Shown here: one piece after another, positions 24,157 through 32,509 of the stretch | How the letters are laid out: every line of letters begins with the position of its first letter | Position numbering within the stretch: the first letter of the stretch is position 1 | NCBI GenBank assembly: GCA_002336855.1 | Contig: DDEV01000067.1 | Location: forward strand, 1 to 35,542 | Reading direction: 5' to 3' | Source: Leucobacter sp. UBA1945 | GTDB lineage: Bacteria; Actinomycetota; Actinomycetes; Actinomycetales; Microbacteriaceae | Length of the DNA: 35,542 nt | The notes under the pieces: generated by a model | What the model was told of the DNA's origin: nothing | The model's input: the letters and a program-made list of their open reading frames with translations, nothing else | Database searches by the model: none | Position numbers and translations under genes: made by a program

Positions 24157-24706
24157 CGGTCCGTCGTTCGGCCTCGAGCTTCGCGATCGCCTGAGCGAGC
24201 ACCGTGTCACGTCGCTCAGGGGTTCGGGCTTTGAGAAGGCCGAGGATCACGGCATAGCGTTCGCTACGCCCGAGCGTTTCGAACGCGCGCGCTGCGTGCG
24301 GGCTCGCGGCCAGCGCTGCGGCGAGGTCTGATGGAACCTCGGCGGTGCGTTGTGACTCGTAGGCGGTCTCCCATCGTCCGTCGGCCTTTGCCGCTTCTAC
24401 CTCGGCGAAGCCAGCCGGGCGAACGCGCCCGGCAGCAGCCAACGCCTCGAACTTGCCCACATTGATCTGCGACCACGAGCTGGTCTTTCGCCTGGGGCAG
24501 TAGCGTTGCAGAAATGAGTCGGCATCGTTCGCGCGGCGCTGCCCGTCGATCCAGCCGAAGCAGAGCGCCCCATCGAGCGCCTCTTCGATTGAGAGCCCGG
24601 CGACTTTCGAATTACTTTTCGCGATGCGCAGCCAGGCCTCCGGGGCGTCGGCGTGATGCGTCTCGAGCCACGACTCCCACTCCGCACCGCTCGTGAACTC
24701 GAGCAC
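24119..24706 (-). CDS. YdeI/OmpD-associated (OmdA) family protein
   Basis: The 195-residue protein matches the YdeI/OmdA family: EWESWLETHHADAPEAWLRI, then SIEEALDGALCFGWIDGQRR, YCPRRKTSSWSQINVGKFEA, and a C-terminal helical part (DLAAALAASPHAARAFETLG, then SERYAVILGLLKARTPERRD). Members are linked to bacteriocin or peptide resistance, but the biochemistry is unknown. The start is GTG at 24706, one base after the TAA of the VOC gene (TAA-C-GTG), so it is translationally coupled. A longer frame to 25330 is antisense or out of frame with the VOC gene and was rejected. Confidence 0.87.
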   Translation of the reverse strand: MLEFTSGAEWESWLETHHADAPEAWLRIAKSNSKVAGLSIEEALDGALCFGWIDGQRRANDADSFLQRYCPRRKTSSWSQINVGKFEALAAAGRVRPAGFAEVEAAKADGRWETAYESQRTAEVPSDLAAALAASPHAARAFETLGRSERYAVILGLLKARTPERRDTVLAQAIAKLEAERRTATSPDRSRQSPQ

Positions 24707-24707
24707 G

Positions 24708-25136
24708 TTACTCGCCCGGTTGGGCGCCGAATCGAGCTTCGAGCATATCGCGATAGTGCTGGTTCTCCATGACGCCGAGCACGTTGCCGAACGGATCGAC
24801 GACTGAAGCGGTGACAAATCCCTCGCCGCGCACCGTGACCGGCTCGTACTCGGTGGCACCCATCTCGAGCAACCGCGATACCGTCGCATCGAGGTCATCG
24901 ACATGCCAATAGAGCAGTGCGCCGCCCGGTTCCGTTGATCCTGCGCGGCGAAACCTGCTATCGATAATGCCGAGCTCGGTCTGATAGTCGCCGATGCGAA
25001 ACTCGGCGTAGACGAGTCCACCATCTGGGCCTGACCGTTCGAAGTACGCCTCGAGTTGCAGGATTTTGGCGTACCAATCGCGCGCTGCAGCAACGTTGTC
25101 TGCAAAAAACGAGATGGTCGCTGGGCCGCGAAACAT
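24708..25136 (-). CDS. VOC family protein, operon with YdeI-type gene
   Basis: The 142-residue glyoxalase/bleomycin-resistance-fold protein reads ATISFFADNVAAARDWYAKI and AYFERSGPDGGLVYAEFRIG in the first module, then GGALLYWHVDDLDATVSRLL and VTASVVDPFGNVLGVMENQH in the second. ATG at 25136 has GAAGGAG six bases upstream; an ATG twelve codons earlier lacks one. It is followed after one base by the YdeI gene. Such proteins may bind or detoxify small molecules; no substrate is inferred. Confidence 0.9.
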   Translation of the reverse strand: MFRGPATISFFADNVAAARDWYAKILQLEAYFERSGPDGGLVYAEFRIGDYQTELGIIDSRFRRAGSTEPGGALLYWHVDDLDATVSRLLEMGATEYEPVTVRGEGFVTASVVDPFGNVLGVMENQHYRDMLEARFGAQPGE

Positions 25137-25319
25137 GGCAACTCCTTCGTTGTCGTATGCGCCCGCGCACACCGCAGCTCGCGGCGCACGGGTGAACCCA
25201 TGCTATGGCAGCAGCTCGCGCCGGTCGAGTGAACCCTGCGTGAAATGTGAGGCGAGTTCGGCAGATGTTCAGCTGCTTCGGAGAGGGCTCGGAGCCTGCT
25301 CAGAGTCGGCCGCAGTAGC

Positions 25320-26840
25320 GTGGTGGACATGGCCGCAGCAGCAGTGAACTTTCCGAAGGGAAAGTATTACGCCCTGACCTGGAGCATTCCGGATAACTAC
25401 GGCGGCATGACGAGTGCGATGCTGCATCGCTGCAGAGCCTTCCGCAGGCTCGGCGAGGTGAAAGTCGAAGTGCTGACGCTCGACGACCGTCCCGACTACG
25501 CTGAGCTCTCGGCGAAGTTGCTTGCATCGGGCGAACTCACCGAGGGCGTGAGCATTCGTAACCTTTGGGACGACCTGCGCCGGCGAAACCTGAAGCCGGC
25601 AGCAAATCAGAAATCGCCGCTGAACGCGGCCGAGCTCCTGGCGCCGGCCCCGGATGACCGCGTGGTCGAACACGACGGGGTCGTGCTCGTGAGAGAACGG
25701 CGCGACGGGCACGGTGCCGTGGTGAGCTCCGATCGTTTTCGCCGAGACGGTTCGATATTGGCCACCGAGCGCATTGATGAGAGTGGTCATACCGTAATGC
25801 TCTACAACGCCGAGGGTCAGCCCGTGCGGCGCTGGGGTTCACGGTGGAAGCTCTACCGGTGGTGGCTCGATCGAGTCTTCAAGAAGCGCCTCAGCTATCT
25901 CATTATCGACTCGAAAACTGCCGCTCGCTTCGTACCCGGCTATCGCCGCGAGTACGTCGTGACGCTGCACCTGGTGCATGCCTCGCACCGCGACCCCGAG
26001 AGCGCTGAGCCAAAGTTGCGAGCGTCTCGTGAAGCGGTACTGAAGCGAAGCAACGACTTCGACTCGGTCGTCGTGCTTACCGAGCGCCAGCGCGAAGAGC
26101 TGGTGCACGACCTTGGCGAGCTCGGAATCGACGCGAGCGAGGTCGTGCGCGTGATCCCGAACGGGATCAACCTGCCACCCGCCGAGGCCACGGAACACGC
26201 GCGAGGCGGTGGCATCGTTGTCGCCTCGCTCGATGAGCGAAAGCGGGTAGAGCTCGCGATCGATGCCGTGGTCGCCGCTCGCGAGACTGCGCCCGAGGTG
26301 AGACTCGACGTGTATGGACAGGGCGACCGAGCCGACGCGATTCGCGCCAAGATCGAACGCCAGGGGGCTGAGAGCTTCGTGACGATGCACGGCTATCACC
26401 CCGACGCTCGTGAGGGATTCAAGCGGGCAGACTTTAGCCTGCTCACCTCGTCATCTGAGGGGCTTCCGCTCGTGCTCGTCGAGAGCATGGCGGTCGGCTG
26501 TATTGCAATGGCCTACGACATACGCTACGGCCCGGCCGACATGATTCGCGATGGCGTCACCGGCTACCTGGTGCCAGACGGCGACACGGCACTGCTCGCG
26601 CAGCGCATCGTCGAATTGCAGCGCATGCCCGAGGCGCAATTGAACTCTATGCGCAACAAAGCAATCGCGAGGTCGCAGGAGTTCTCAGATGAGGCGATAG
26701 CGAAGCGCTGGGTGAGAGAGTTCGAGCGCGCGCTTGGGGCGAAACGCATTCGAGATGCGGCTGGGGAGCCATTGCCGACTCGCCTGCGAAGACGAGCCGG
26801 AGTGGTACGCCGACGCGTGCGCCGGGTGCTCGGTCACTAG
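25320..26840 (+). CDS. Glycosyltransferase family 4, TagE/TarM-like
   Basis: The 506-residue cytoplasmic enzyme has GT-B layout. The N-terminal domain opens YYALTWSIPDNYGGMTSAML, with the Gly-rich acceptor loop. An insert of about 100 residues (RERRDGHGAVVSSDRFRRDG...) matches the beta-sheet extension of poly(glycerol phosphate) alpha-glucosyltransferases. The C-terminal donor domain has SLDERKRVELAID, VYGQGDRADAIRAKI and the EX7E-type motif SSSEGLPLVLVESMAVG. A wall teichoic acid-like polymer is a likely acceptor, by family. The basic C-terminal tail (RLRRRAGVVRRRVRRV) could touch the membrane. Start GTG 25320 or ATG 25329, neither with a clear ribosome site. Confidence 0.88.
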   Translation: MVDMAAAAVNFPKGKYYALTWSIPDNYGGMTSAMLHRCRAFRRLGEVKVEVLTLDDRPDYAELSAKLLASGELTEGVSIRNLWDDLRRRNLKPAANQKSPLNAAELLAPAPDDRVVEHDGVVLVRERRDGHGAVVSSDRFRRDGSILATERIDESGHTVMLYNAEGQPVRRWGSRWKLYRWWLDRVFKKRLSYLIIDSKTAARFVPGYRREYVVTLHLVHASHRDPESAEPKLRASREAVLKRSNDFDSVVVLTERQREELVHDLGELGIDASEVVRVIPNGINLPPAEATEHARGGGIVVASLDERKRVELAIDAVVAARETAPEVRLDVYGQGDRADAIRAKIERQGAESFVTMHGYHPDAREGFKRADFSLLTSSSEGLPLVLVESMAVGCIAMAYDIRYGPADMIRDGVTGYLVPDGDTALLAQRIVELQRMPEAQLNSMRNKAIARSQEFSDEAIAKRWVREFERALGAKRIRDAAGEPLPTRLRRRAGVVRRRVRRVLGH

Positions 26841-26859
26841 CGCGCCGCCGATACCAAAA

Positions 26860-26888
26860 GCAGCGAAGCCGCCGGCCTACTTCGCTGC
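26860..26888 (-). terminator. Intrinsic terminator formed by the 3' end of the acyltransferase gene
   Basis: Read on the minus strand, GCAGCGAAG (26880-26888) pairs with CTTCGCTGC (26860-26868), followed by TTTTGG. The first stem arm encodes the last three codons (Ala-Ala-Lys) of the acyltransferase and the stop lies in the loop, so coding and termination signals share bases. Confidence 0.8.
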
Positions 26889-27974
26889 AGCGAGTGGTAT
26901 CCGGGCGCCCGTGGCCCTCGCGAGGCGGTGTGACGGCGCTTCGATCCAGCGTTGAAACAACACCGCGGCACCGAGACTTGCCGGCACCGAAATCAGAACC
27001 ACCCACCACCAGCGCTGCGAACCGATCAAGTAGGCCACGGTCGCGATAATCGGCACGTGCGCAAGGTAGAGACTGAACGAGATTCTGCCGAGCCACTGCG
27101 CCAGCCGGGTCTCGAGCAGCGCGCGAAACGCTCGCCACCTTACCGCCAATATCACGACGAGCACGGCGCCAGCCGAGGCGAGGCCCCAGAGAACGTTCTG
27201 AGCGATATCGGGGGCGTGAAGCGGCCGCGAGAGCCAGCTGGCGATCAGTAGCGCACCCGCTAGGCAGCCGAGCAGAGCAAGCGGCCATTGGTGGCGTGTG
27301 GTCGGTCGCTCCTCACTGTCGCCCAGGCGAGTCGCCATGATGGCGCCCGCCAGAAACACTGGCAGGTAGATCAGCGCTTCGACATCAAAGACTCGGCCGA
27401 GCACGCTGGCCGTGACGCAGAGAGCCACGCATAAGATTGCGTATTTTCGCATGCGTAGGGCTAGCCAAACAAAAAGCGGCAGCAATAGTGAGAAGATGAC
27501 TTCCCAGCGCAGCGACCAGAGTACATTGTCGATTTGGTAGGAGCGGGGCGTGAGAGAAGCCTCGCTGAGCAGCGACCACAGACTGACCGACGTGGCCTGG
27601 GCGCTCTGCATCCAAGATCCGTCTGGCATCAGGCTGCGGTCGCGTGGCACTAGAAGAATGAGCGCCGCGGCGAGAAGCACCGCGCCGAAGGTTGGCAGAT
27701 AGAGCCGCAGGATGCGCGTCGGGTAGTACCGCCGCCACGAGAATCCTTTGCGCAACGCGGGCAGGGTGACCACTAGCCCCGAAAGCACGAAGAAGACGAG
27801 CACCGACTCGGTGCCGGCGAATAGCACCTTCAGCGGAGTTTGAGTGAGCCACTCCCAGGCGGCCTGGCTCAGCTCAGGTCTTGCCACGAGCGAGAGATGG
27901 TAGAGCAGCACCCCTACTGCGGCAAAGCCGCGAAGCCCGTCAAGGCTGCGAACGCGAGGGGTGCTGCCAGACAT
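26877..27974 (-). CDS. OafA/YrhL-type membrane O-acyltransferase (acyltransferase 3 family)
   Basis: The 365-residue polytopic protein has about ten hydrophobic segments and the family's opening motif RSLDGLRGFAAVGVLLYHLS, whose His is the proposed catalytic base. VFFVLSGLVVTLP and SWRRYYPTRILRLYLPTFGA follow, the usual R-rich motif after the first helices. These enzymes acetylate or acylate surface glycans, peptidoglycan or teichoic-type polymers at the membrane. Being convergent with a teichoic-acid-like glycosyltransferase gives a coherent surface-glycan context. The start is ATG at 27974, with no strong ribosome site. Confidence 0.92.
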   Translation of the reverse strand: MSGSTPRVRSLDGLRGFAAVGVLLYHLSLVARPELSQAAWEWLTQTPLKVLFAGTESVLVFFVLSGLVVTLPALRKGFSWRRYYPTRILRLYLPTFGAVLLAAALILLVPRDRSLMPDGSWMQSAQATSVSLWSLLSEASLTPRSYQIDNVLWSLRWEVIFSLLLPLFVWLALRMRKYAILCVALCVTASVLGRVFDVEALIYLPVFLAGAIMATRLGDSEERPTTRHQWPLALLGCLAGALLIASWLSRPLHAPDIAQNVLWGLASAGAVLVVILAVRWRAFRALLETRLAQWLGRISFSLYLAHVPIIATVAYLIGSQRWWWVVLISVPASLGAAVLFQRWIEAPSHRLARATGARIPLAAAK

Positions 27975-28019
27975 GCGCCCAGACTAGAAGGCCGGACTGG
28001 GTGCTCTCTGAGGGCAGGG

Positions 28020-28718
28020 TTAGCCAGCTGAGTTAGCCGAGATGTAGGGCAGAGGATCGACCGGCTCGCCGTTCACGCGAAGCACCAGGTGTAGGTGAGC
28101 GCCGAAAGACTGCCCGGTGTTGCCGACGCGGCCGGCTTCGTCGCCTGCCTTCACGCGGTCGCCGACCTCGTAGCTGTGCGATCCGGTCTGCATGTGGCAG
28201 TACAAACTCGAGACCTCATCGCCACCAACTTTGTGCTGCACCTGCAGGCCGAAGCCGCACCAGTCGTTGAACGTCGACTTCACGACGATTCCGTCGCCGA
28301 TAATGCGAATCGAGGCGCCGTTGCCGGCGTCGAAATCTTGTGCGTTGTGGAAACCTGCCACGGGTGCGCTGCGGTAACCGAATCCGTCAGTGAGCTTCGA
28401 CTGCTGGTCGAAGGGGTAGCGCAACTTGGTGCTGGTGAGCAGCTTCGGATCAAATAGTCCGTTTGCCCCGAGCGCCAGCGTGGGCATGGCCTCGGCTTCA
28501 ACTGCGCCGATAACCTCAAGGGCCTTCGCCCCGGGTTCGATGTCTGCGGAGACGAAGCTCTGTGCCTGCACGGAGCCCACAGCCTCTTCCGAGGGTGTCA
28601 TCGTGAGGTTGGCAGGAAGCGCAGAGAATGCGAGTAGACCACCGACACTGAGTAGACCGCTGCCAGCGATGAGCGCCCGGCGCAGCGCAGACGTACGTGT
28701 GGTTCTCCCCGTTACCAT
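28020..28718 (-). CDS. Secreted M23 (LytM-type) zinc peptidase
   Basis: The 232-residue protein has a signal or anchor segment (about 12-35, after an Arg-rich start) and a C-terminal LytM domain from about 105. Zinc ligands fit H124 and D128 (HNAQD) and H210 in H208-L-H210, with H208 as catalytic base. Two cysteines (C154, C174) could form a disulfide. Such enzymes cut peptidoglycan cross-bridges or act as activators. All catalytic residues are present, so activity is expected. ATG at 28718 has AAGG seven bases upstream. Confidence 0.9.
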   Translation of the reverse strand: MVTGRTTRTSALRRALIAGSGLLSVGGLLAFSALPANLTMTPSEEAVGSVQAQSFVSADIEPGAKALEVIGAVEAEAMPTLALGANGLFDPKLLTSTKLRYPFDQQSKLTDGFGYRSAPVAGFHNAQDFDAGNGASIRIIGDGIVVKSTFNDWCGFGLQVQHKVGGDEVSSLYCHMQTGSHSYEVGDRVKAGDEAGRVGNTGQSFGAHLHLVLRVNGEPVDPLPYISANSAG

Positions 28719-28847
28719 TTCGTTACCTTATCACGGTATTGCCAGAGAGCACCACCCGGGTGTGACGATGCTACCTGATTTTCACCCTCAGAGAAACCCT
28801 TAACGACGCGCGGCGAAGGGCCTCTGCCTGCGCCGTCGTGCGGGTTT

Positions 28848-30635
28848 TCAGTCTTTGAGTGCCCGCTCTGAAATGCGCAAATCGAGCCTGAAATCTACGG
28901 GGGCTTCGCCGAACAGCAGCCTGCCAGCGTCTGCCGCGGCCTGCTCGACGGCTTCGGCCACCGCCTCGGCGTGCTCCCCCGGAGTGTGCACGATTACCTC
29001 GTCGTGCAAGAAGAACGCAAGGTGAGGTCGACGCTCGAACACTGGCCCAGATGAGCTCGCGGCCGCTTGCGCTGTGCCTTCGGGAAACGCGGCGAGCCGC
29101 AGGCGTAGCTGCGCCATCCAAGCCAGCGCCCACTCTGCTGCAGTGCCTTGCACGACAAAGTTGCGAGTGAACCGCCCGAACTCGCGGGCGACGCGCCTCG
29201 CGACCTCTTCGTCTCGCTTCGAGGCCTCGGGCAGGCTTGCTGTCTCTTGCAACGCCATCCACTCTGCGCCCGGCGGGTGAGAGCTTCGGCCGAGCCAGGT
29301 GGTCACTACGCCTCCTTGCTCACCCACCGCGGCAGCCTCGTCGACGAGCCGCATCGCCGCCGGGAATGCCCGCCGCAGCCGCGGCACCAGGCGCCCCGCA
29401 TCGCCAGTGGTCGAGCCGTACATGGCGCCGAGCACCGCGATTTTCGCCTCCTGGCGGGTGGCAACCGCCCCGCTTTCGACGATGCCTGCATAGAGATCTT
29501 TGCCTCGGCCGGCGCTCGCCATCGCCCGGTCGCCCGCCATCGCGGCGAGCACTCGCGGCTCGAGCTGCGACACATCGGCCGAAACGAGCAGCCAGCCCGG
29601 GTCCGCGCGGAGCGCGGGTCGCAACAGGCGCGGCAGCTGCAGTGCGCCACCACCGCTCGAGGCCCAGCGACCCGTCACCACGCCGCCTGGCACGTAGACG
29701 GGGCGGTAGCGGCCGCCCTGCACCCACTCATCGAGCCAGGCCCAGCCGTTTGCGCTGAAGAGCCGAGCGAGCTTCTTGTATTGAAGCAGCAGCGGCACGG
29801 CCGGGTGTTCATGCTCGGCGAGCTCCCACCGCGACGTCGAAGACACCTCTATTCCCGCTGCCCGAAGCGCCTTCAGCAGCTTCGGTGGCGAGTCGAGGCT
29901 CGCCTGCGCGTCGCCGAGCGCCGTTCGAACCGCCTCGCCGAGCTGCACCATGCGGTCGGGTTTTGCCCCGACCGGCGGCCTCGAGCCGAGCGTCTCGGTC
30001 AGAATGCGATCATGTTCGGCCTCGTCCCACGGCACTCCCGCGTGTGAAAGCTCGGCGGCGATGAGCGCGCCGGCCGATTCTGCCGACAGCAGCAGCGCGA
30101 GTCGGTGAGGGGTGCTGGCGCGCTCGAGCGCCGCCCGTTGTCTGTCGAACTCTTCGAGGGCGGCAGCAAGCGAATCGGGCGCCCCGCGGTGGCGGGGTGC
30201 CGTCTCGATTTCGAAGAGCGCTGGCCCTTCTTGGGGCCTCGCCGGTTCGCCTGCCTCTGCGGCAGCCGCCCACTCGCTCGCGGCGTGCAACTCGGTGGCG
30301 TCGACCACAAAGTTCGAGGCGGCGAGAATCTGATGGCACAGCCGCAGGTCGTAGCAGCGCTCGACCCGAATGCCGGCCTTGAGCAGCGCTGGGTAGCGCG
30401 AGGCGGTATCGTGCCAGACCCAGCGGCGAGGGGCTTCGGTCTCGGATGCCGCGACGAACGCGGCGAAGTCGCGCGCGGCGAACAGGCGAGGCTCCGAGCG
30501 GGCGCCCGCGGCATCGATCTCGACAGCCGCAAGCATGCCGCGATCCTCGTCGCTACCGTTCTCGTTGCCGTCGTCGACGCGAGCCGACCCAACGATGCAC
30601 CAGCGCGGTGTGCTTGGGGCGGCGAACGTACTCAC
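28848..30635 (-). CDS. DNA polymerase I-like bifunctional 3'-5' exonuclease/DNA polymerase
   Basis: The 595-residue family-A polymerase is of the short actinobacterial type and lacks the 5'-3' exonuclease domain. An N-terminal degraded exonuclease-like domain (about 1-190) keeps YDLRLCHQILAASN. Polymerase motifs are A, SADVSQLEPRVLA (about 350); B, RQEAKIAVLGAMYG (about 395), with Lys and Tyr in the usual places; and C, FFLHDEVIVH (about 540). Motif A has Pro where most Pol I enzymes have Leu/Ile-Arg (SQIELR), an oddity shared, as I recall, by this subfamily. A repair role is likely. Start GTG 30635, 40 bp after cueP, in the same direction. Confidence 0.9.
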   Translation of the reverse strand: MSTFAAPSTPRWCIVGSARVDDGNENGSDEDRGMLAAVEIDAAGARSEPRLFAARDFAAFVAASETEAPRRWVWHDTASRYPALLKAGIRVERCYDLRLCHQILAASNFVVDATELHAASEWAAAAEAGEPARPQEGPALFEIETAPRHRGAPDSLAAALEEFDRQRAALERASTPHRLALLLSAESAGALIAAELSHAGVPWDEAEHDRILTETLGSRPPVGAKPDRMVQLGEAVRTALGDAQASLDSPPKLLKALRAAGIEVSSTSRWELAEHEHPAVPLLLQYKKLARLFSANGWAWLDEWVQGGRYRPVYVPGGVVTGRWASSGGGALQLPRLLRPALRADPGWLLVSADVSQLEPRVLAAMAGDRAMASAGRGKDLYAGIVESGAVATRQEAKIAVLGAMYGSTTGDAGRLVPRLRRAFPAAMRLVDEAAAVGEQGGVVTTWLGRSSHPPGAEWMALQETASLPEASKRDEEVARRVAREFGRFTRNFVVQGTAAEWALAWMAQLRLRLAAFPEGTAQAAASSSGPVFERRPHLAFFLHDEVIVHTPGEHAEAVAEAVEQAAADAGRLLFGEAPVDFRLDLRISERALKD

Positions 30636-30675
30636 ACCTTAACGCTAGCCGCAACCGCCGACAGCGGGCGTGACC

Positions 30676-31290
30676 CTACACCAGCTGCAGAGTCGTGAGG
30701 CAGGTCGGATCCTCGTCGCCCGTCTTCACCGTTTGCTCGGCACTGCCCTGACCCGATTCGATGCGCACCGAAAACTCGCCGCCTCGCGGCAGCCAGACCC
30801 CGACGAAACCGTTGTCGGCGGTGGTCGTGTCTTTCGATACGACGACCTCGCCGCTCGCCGTATCGGTGACGGTCAGCTCGATCGGGGTGTTCTGCAACTC
30901 GCCGAGGCACGTGGTGAGGCTGTGAAATGTGCATGGGTGCGTTTCTGATACAAACGGTGCGATCGAGAGGTAGAAATTTTCTTCAGAGAGCGGGATCGAT
31001 ACCTCATCGGGCTCGCCCGGCTGCAGCCGTAGAGACGTGGGCAGAACTGAAACGATCAGGTCGCCGGGGCGCTCAGCTACCGGCATCGCGTCGAGCGTCT
31101 CGATCATGGCTTTGGGGTCGGCTGCGTCGAGGTTCAGCGCGTCGAGCATCTGAGAGACCGAACCCGAGCGCTCGTTCATGGCCGTGCTGTCGGTCGATGG
31201 GGCCACGGTGCTGCACCCGGCGAGGGCGATCGCGCCCACGCTGAGCGCGGCGATGAGCGAGACGGTGGAGGCGATGCTTCGTATACCCAT
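30676..31290 (-). CDS. cueP: CueP family copper-binding lipoprotein
   Basis: The 204-residue protein has a lipoprotein signal (lipobox LAGC, C26) and the CueP core: ADPKAMIETLDAMPVAERPG, the metal motif HPCTFHSLTTCLGE (C120, C128), the beta-rich part NGFVGVWLPRGGEFSVRIES, and TCLTTLQL near the end (C198). In Salmonella, CueP is a periplasmic copper-binding protein that supplies copper or reduces cupric ion; here it would be tethered outside the membrane. The ATG at 31290 lies seven bases after TAGCAT (a -10-like box) and inside a CsoR-like palindrome, so the mRNA is probably leaderless and copper-controlled. DUF808 lies upstream and the polymerase gene downstream on the same strand. Confidence 0.9.
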   Translation of the reverse strand: MGIRSIASTVSLIAALSVGAIALAGCSTVAPSTDSTAMNERSGSVSQMLDALNLDAADPKAMIETLDAMPVAERPGDLIVSVLPTSLRLQPGEPDEVSIPLSEENFYLSIAPFVSETHPCTFHSLTTCLGELQNTPIELTVTDTASGEVVVSKDTTTADNGFVGVWLPRGGEFSVRIESGQGSAEQTVKTGDEDPTCLTTLQLV

Positions 31291-31299
31291 GAGGGGTAT
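31283..31299. promoter_or_regulatory. CsoR-like copper operator over the cueP start
   Basis: The palindrome ATACCC-N5-GGGTAT overlaps the cueP start codon (31288-31290) and abuts the -10-like TAGCAT. CsoR sites in actinobacteria are G-tract palindromes flanked by ATAC/GTAT. Assignment to CsoR is by motif and by the copper-related target; no csoR gene is in the window. Confidence 0.6.
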
Positions 31300-31365
31300 G
31301 CTATTGCGTGCCGCTGCCCGCTTCCTGAGAGCCTCAGTGCCTACTCGCGTGTCGGGCAGCTCCGC

Positions 31366-32388
31366 TCAGTGAACCGCCGGTTTCTTGAAGCGCAACCGCG
31401 CGATGACAGCGAGCACGACGACCACAATTGCACCCCAGGCGAGACCGAAGACCGCGGAGAGCGCGCTATCGATCACCCAGATCAGGGCGCCGGGCAGGAC
31501 GTGCAGTGCTTCTTCGACCGCGTGCAGTGCGTCGTAGAACCAGGGCACTCCGACCTCGGAAAGATTCACGATCAAGATGTGGCCGCCGACCCAGAGCATC
31601 GCGACGACGCCCACAATGCTGAGCGCGCGAAACACCCAGGGCATGGCCTTCACGAGCCAGGTGCCCAGCACCTTGAGCGCGCGGGGCCGTCTGCGGCGCA
31701 GCCAGAAGCCCGCGTCATCCATCTTCACGAGCAGGGCGACCGTGCCATAGACCGCGGCAGTCATGAGCGCGCCGACCGTGATCAGGGTCGCGAGACGCAG
31801 CATCCACGACCCGCTATCGATGTTTGCGAGCGAGATGAGCATGATCTCGGTCGAGAGCACCAGGTCGGTGCGCACCGCGCTCGCCACGATCTGTTTCTCG
31901 GAGGTCTCGGTGCGCTCGAGCACCTCCTCGACCGTGTGCTCGTTGCTGTTCTCGTAGTCGAGTTCTTTGCTGTGCTGATCGTTCTGCCCGGCTGCCTCGT
32001 CAGCGGCGCCGTGCGAGTCATGCCCGCCGCGCTTTGCCGCGATCCAGTGCCAGACCTTCTCGGCACCCTCGTAGGCGAGATAGGTGCCGCCGAGCAGCAG
32101 CAGCCACGGAAACACCCACGGCGCCCACAGCGTGAGCAGCATGATCGCGACGATGATGATCGCCTTGTTGAGCAGCGAGCCCCGCGTGATCTTCCAGATG
32201 ACCGGCAGCTCGCGCTTGGGGCTGATGCCCTGCACGTACTGCGGAGTCACCGCGGCATCGTCGATCACGACGCCAGCCGACTTCGCCGATGCCTTTGCTG
32301 CGCCCGCCACCACGTCGTCGATTGATGCGGCCGCAGCCTTTGCCAGCACGGCGATGTCATCGAGCAGTGCGAAGAAGCTTGCGCTCAC
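31366..32388 (-). CDS. DUF808 family membrane protein (YedI-like)
   Basis: The 340-residue inner-membrane protein begins with the family signature SASFFALLDDIAVLAKAAAA, then KSAGVVIDDAAVTPQYVQGI and KRELPVIWKITRGSLLNKAI. About six hydrophobic segments follow, separated by a charged loop (GHDSHGAADEAAGQNDQHSK...) of roughly 60 residues. Function is unknown; it may be a transporter or stress protein. It is divergent from radA across a 121-bp spacer and lies 75 bp upstream of cueP. Confidence 0.92.
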   Translation of the reverse strand: MSASFFALLDDIAVLAKAAAASIDDVVAGAAKASAKSAGVVIDDAAVTPQYVQGISPKRELPVIWKITRGSLLNKAIIIVAIMLLTLWAPWVFPWLLLLGGTYLAYEGAEKVWHWIAAKRGGHDSHGAADEAAGQNDQHSKELDYENSNEHTVEEVLERTETSEKQIVASAVRTDLVLSTEIMLISLANIDSGSWMLRLATLITVGALMTAAVYGTVALLVKMDDAGFWLRRRRPRALKVLGTWLVKAMPWVFRALSIVGVVAMLWVGGHILIVNLSEVGVPWFYDALHAVEEALHVLPGALIWVIDSALSAVFGLAWGAIVVVVLAVIARLRFKKPAVH

Positions 32389-32509
32389 GGGGGCCTTCGT
32401 TCGTTCTCAGGGGCGAGGATCGCCGATTCGGCGTCGTGCTCAACTTTACCTGCGTCACCCTTGGGAGGCTGCTGGTGAGCTTGTCGGGGGCGCGCGGTAG
32501 TGTCGCAGC

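Noticed and set aside
23671..24210. Long upstream extension of the zinc-ribbon-like gene
   Set aside because: It is antisense to the OhrR-type gene and crosses the operator and promoter; only the 3' portion looks like protein.
29148..30047. Plus-strand open frame of 299 codons opposite the polymerase gene
   Set aside because: Arg/His-rich antisense of a well-supported family-A polymerase with all three motifs.
31369..32325. Long plus-strand open frame (318 codons) opposite DUF808
   Set aside because: It is the antisense of a clear DUF808 gene and is composed of charged low-complexity sequence typical of a shadow frame.
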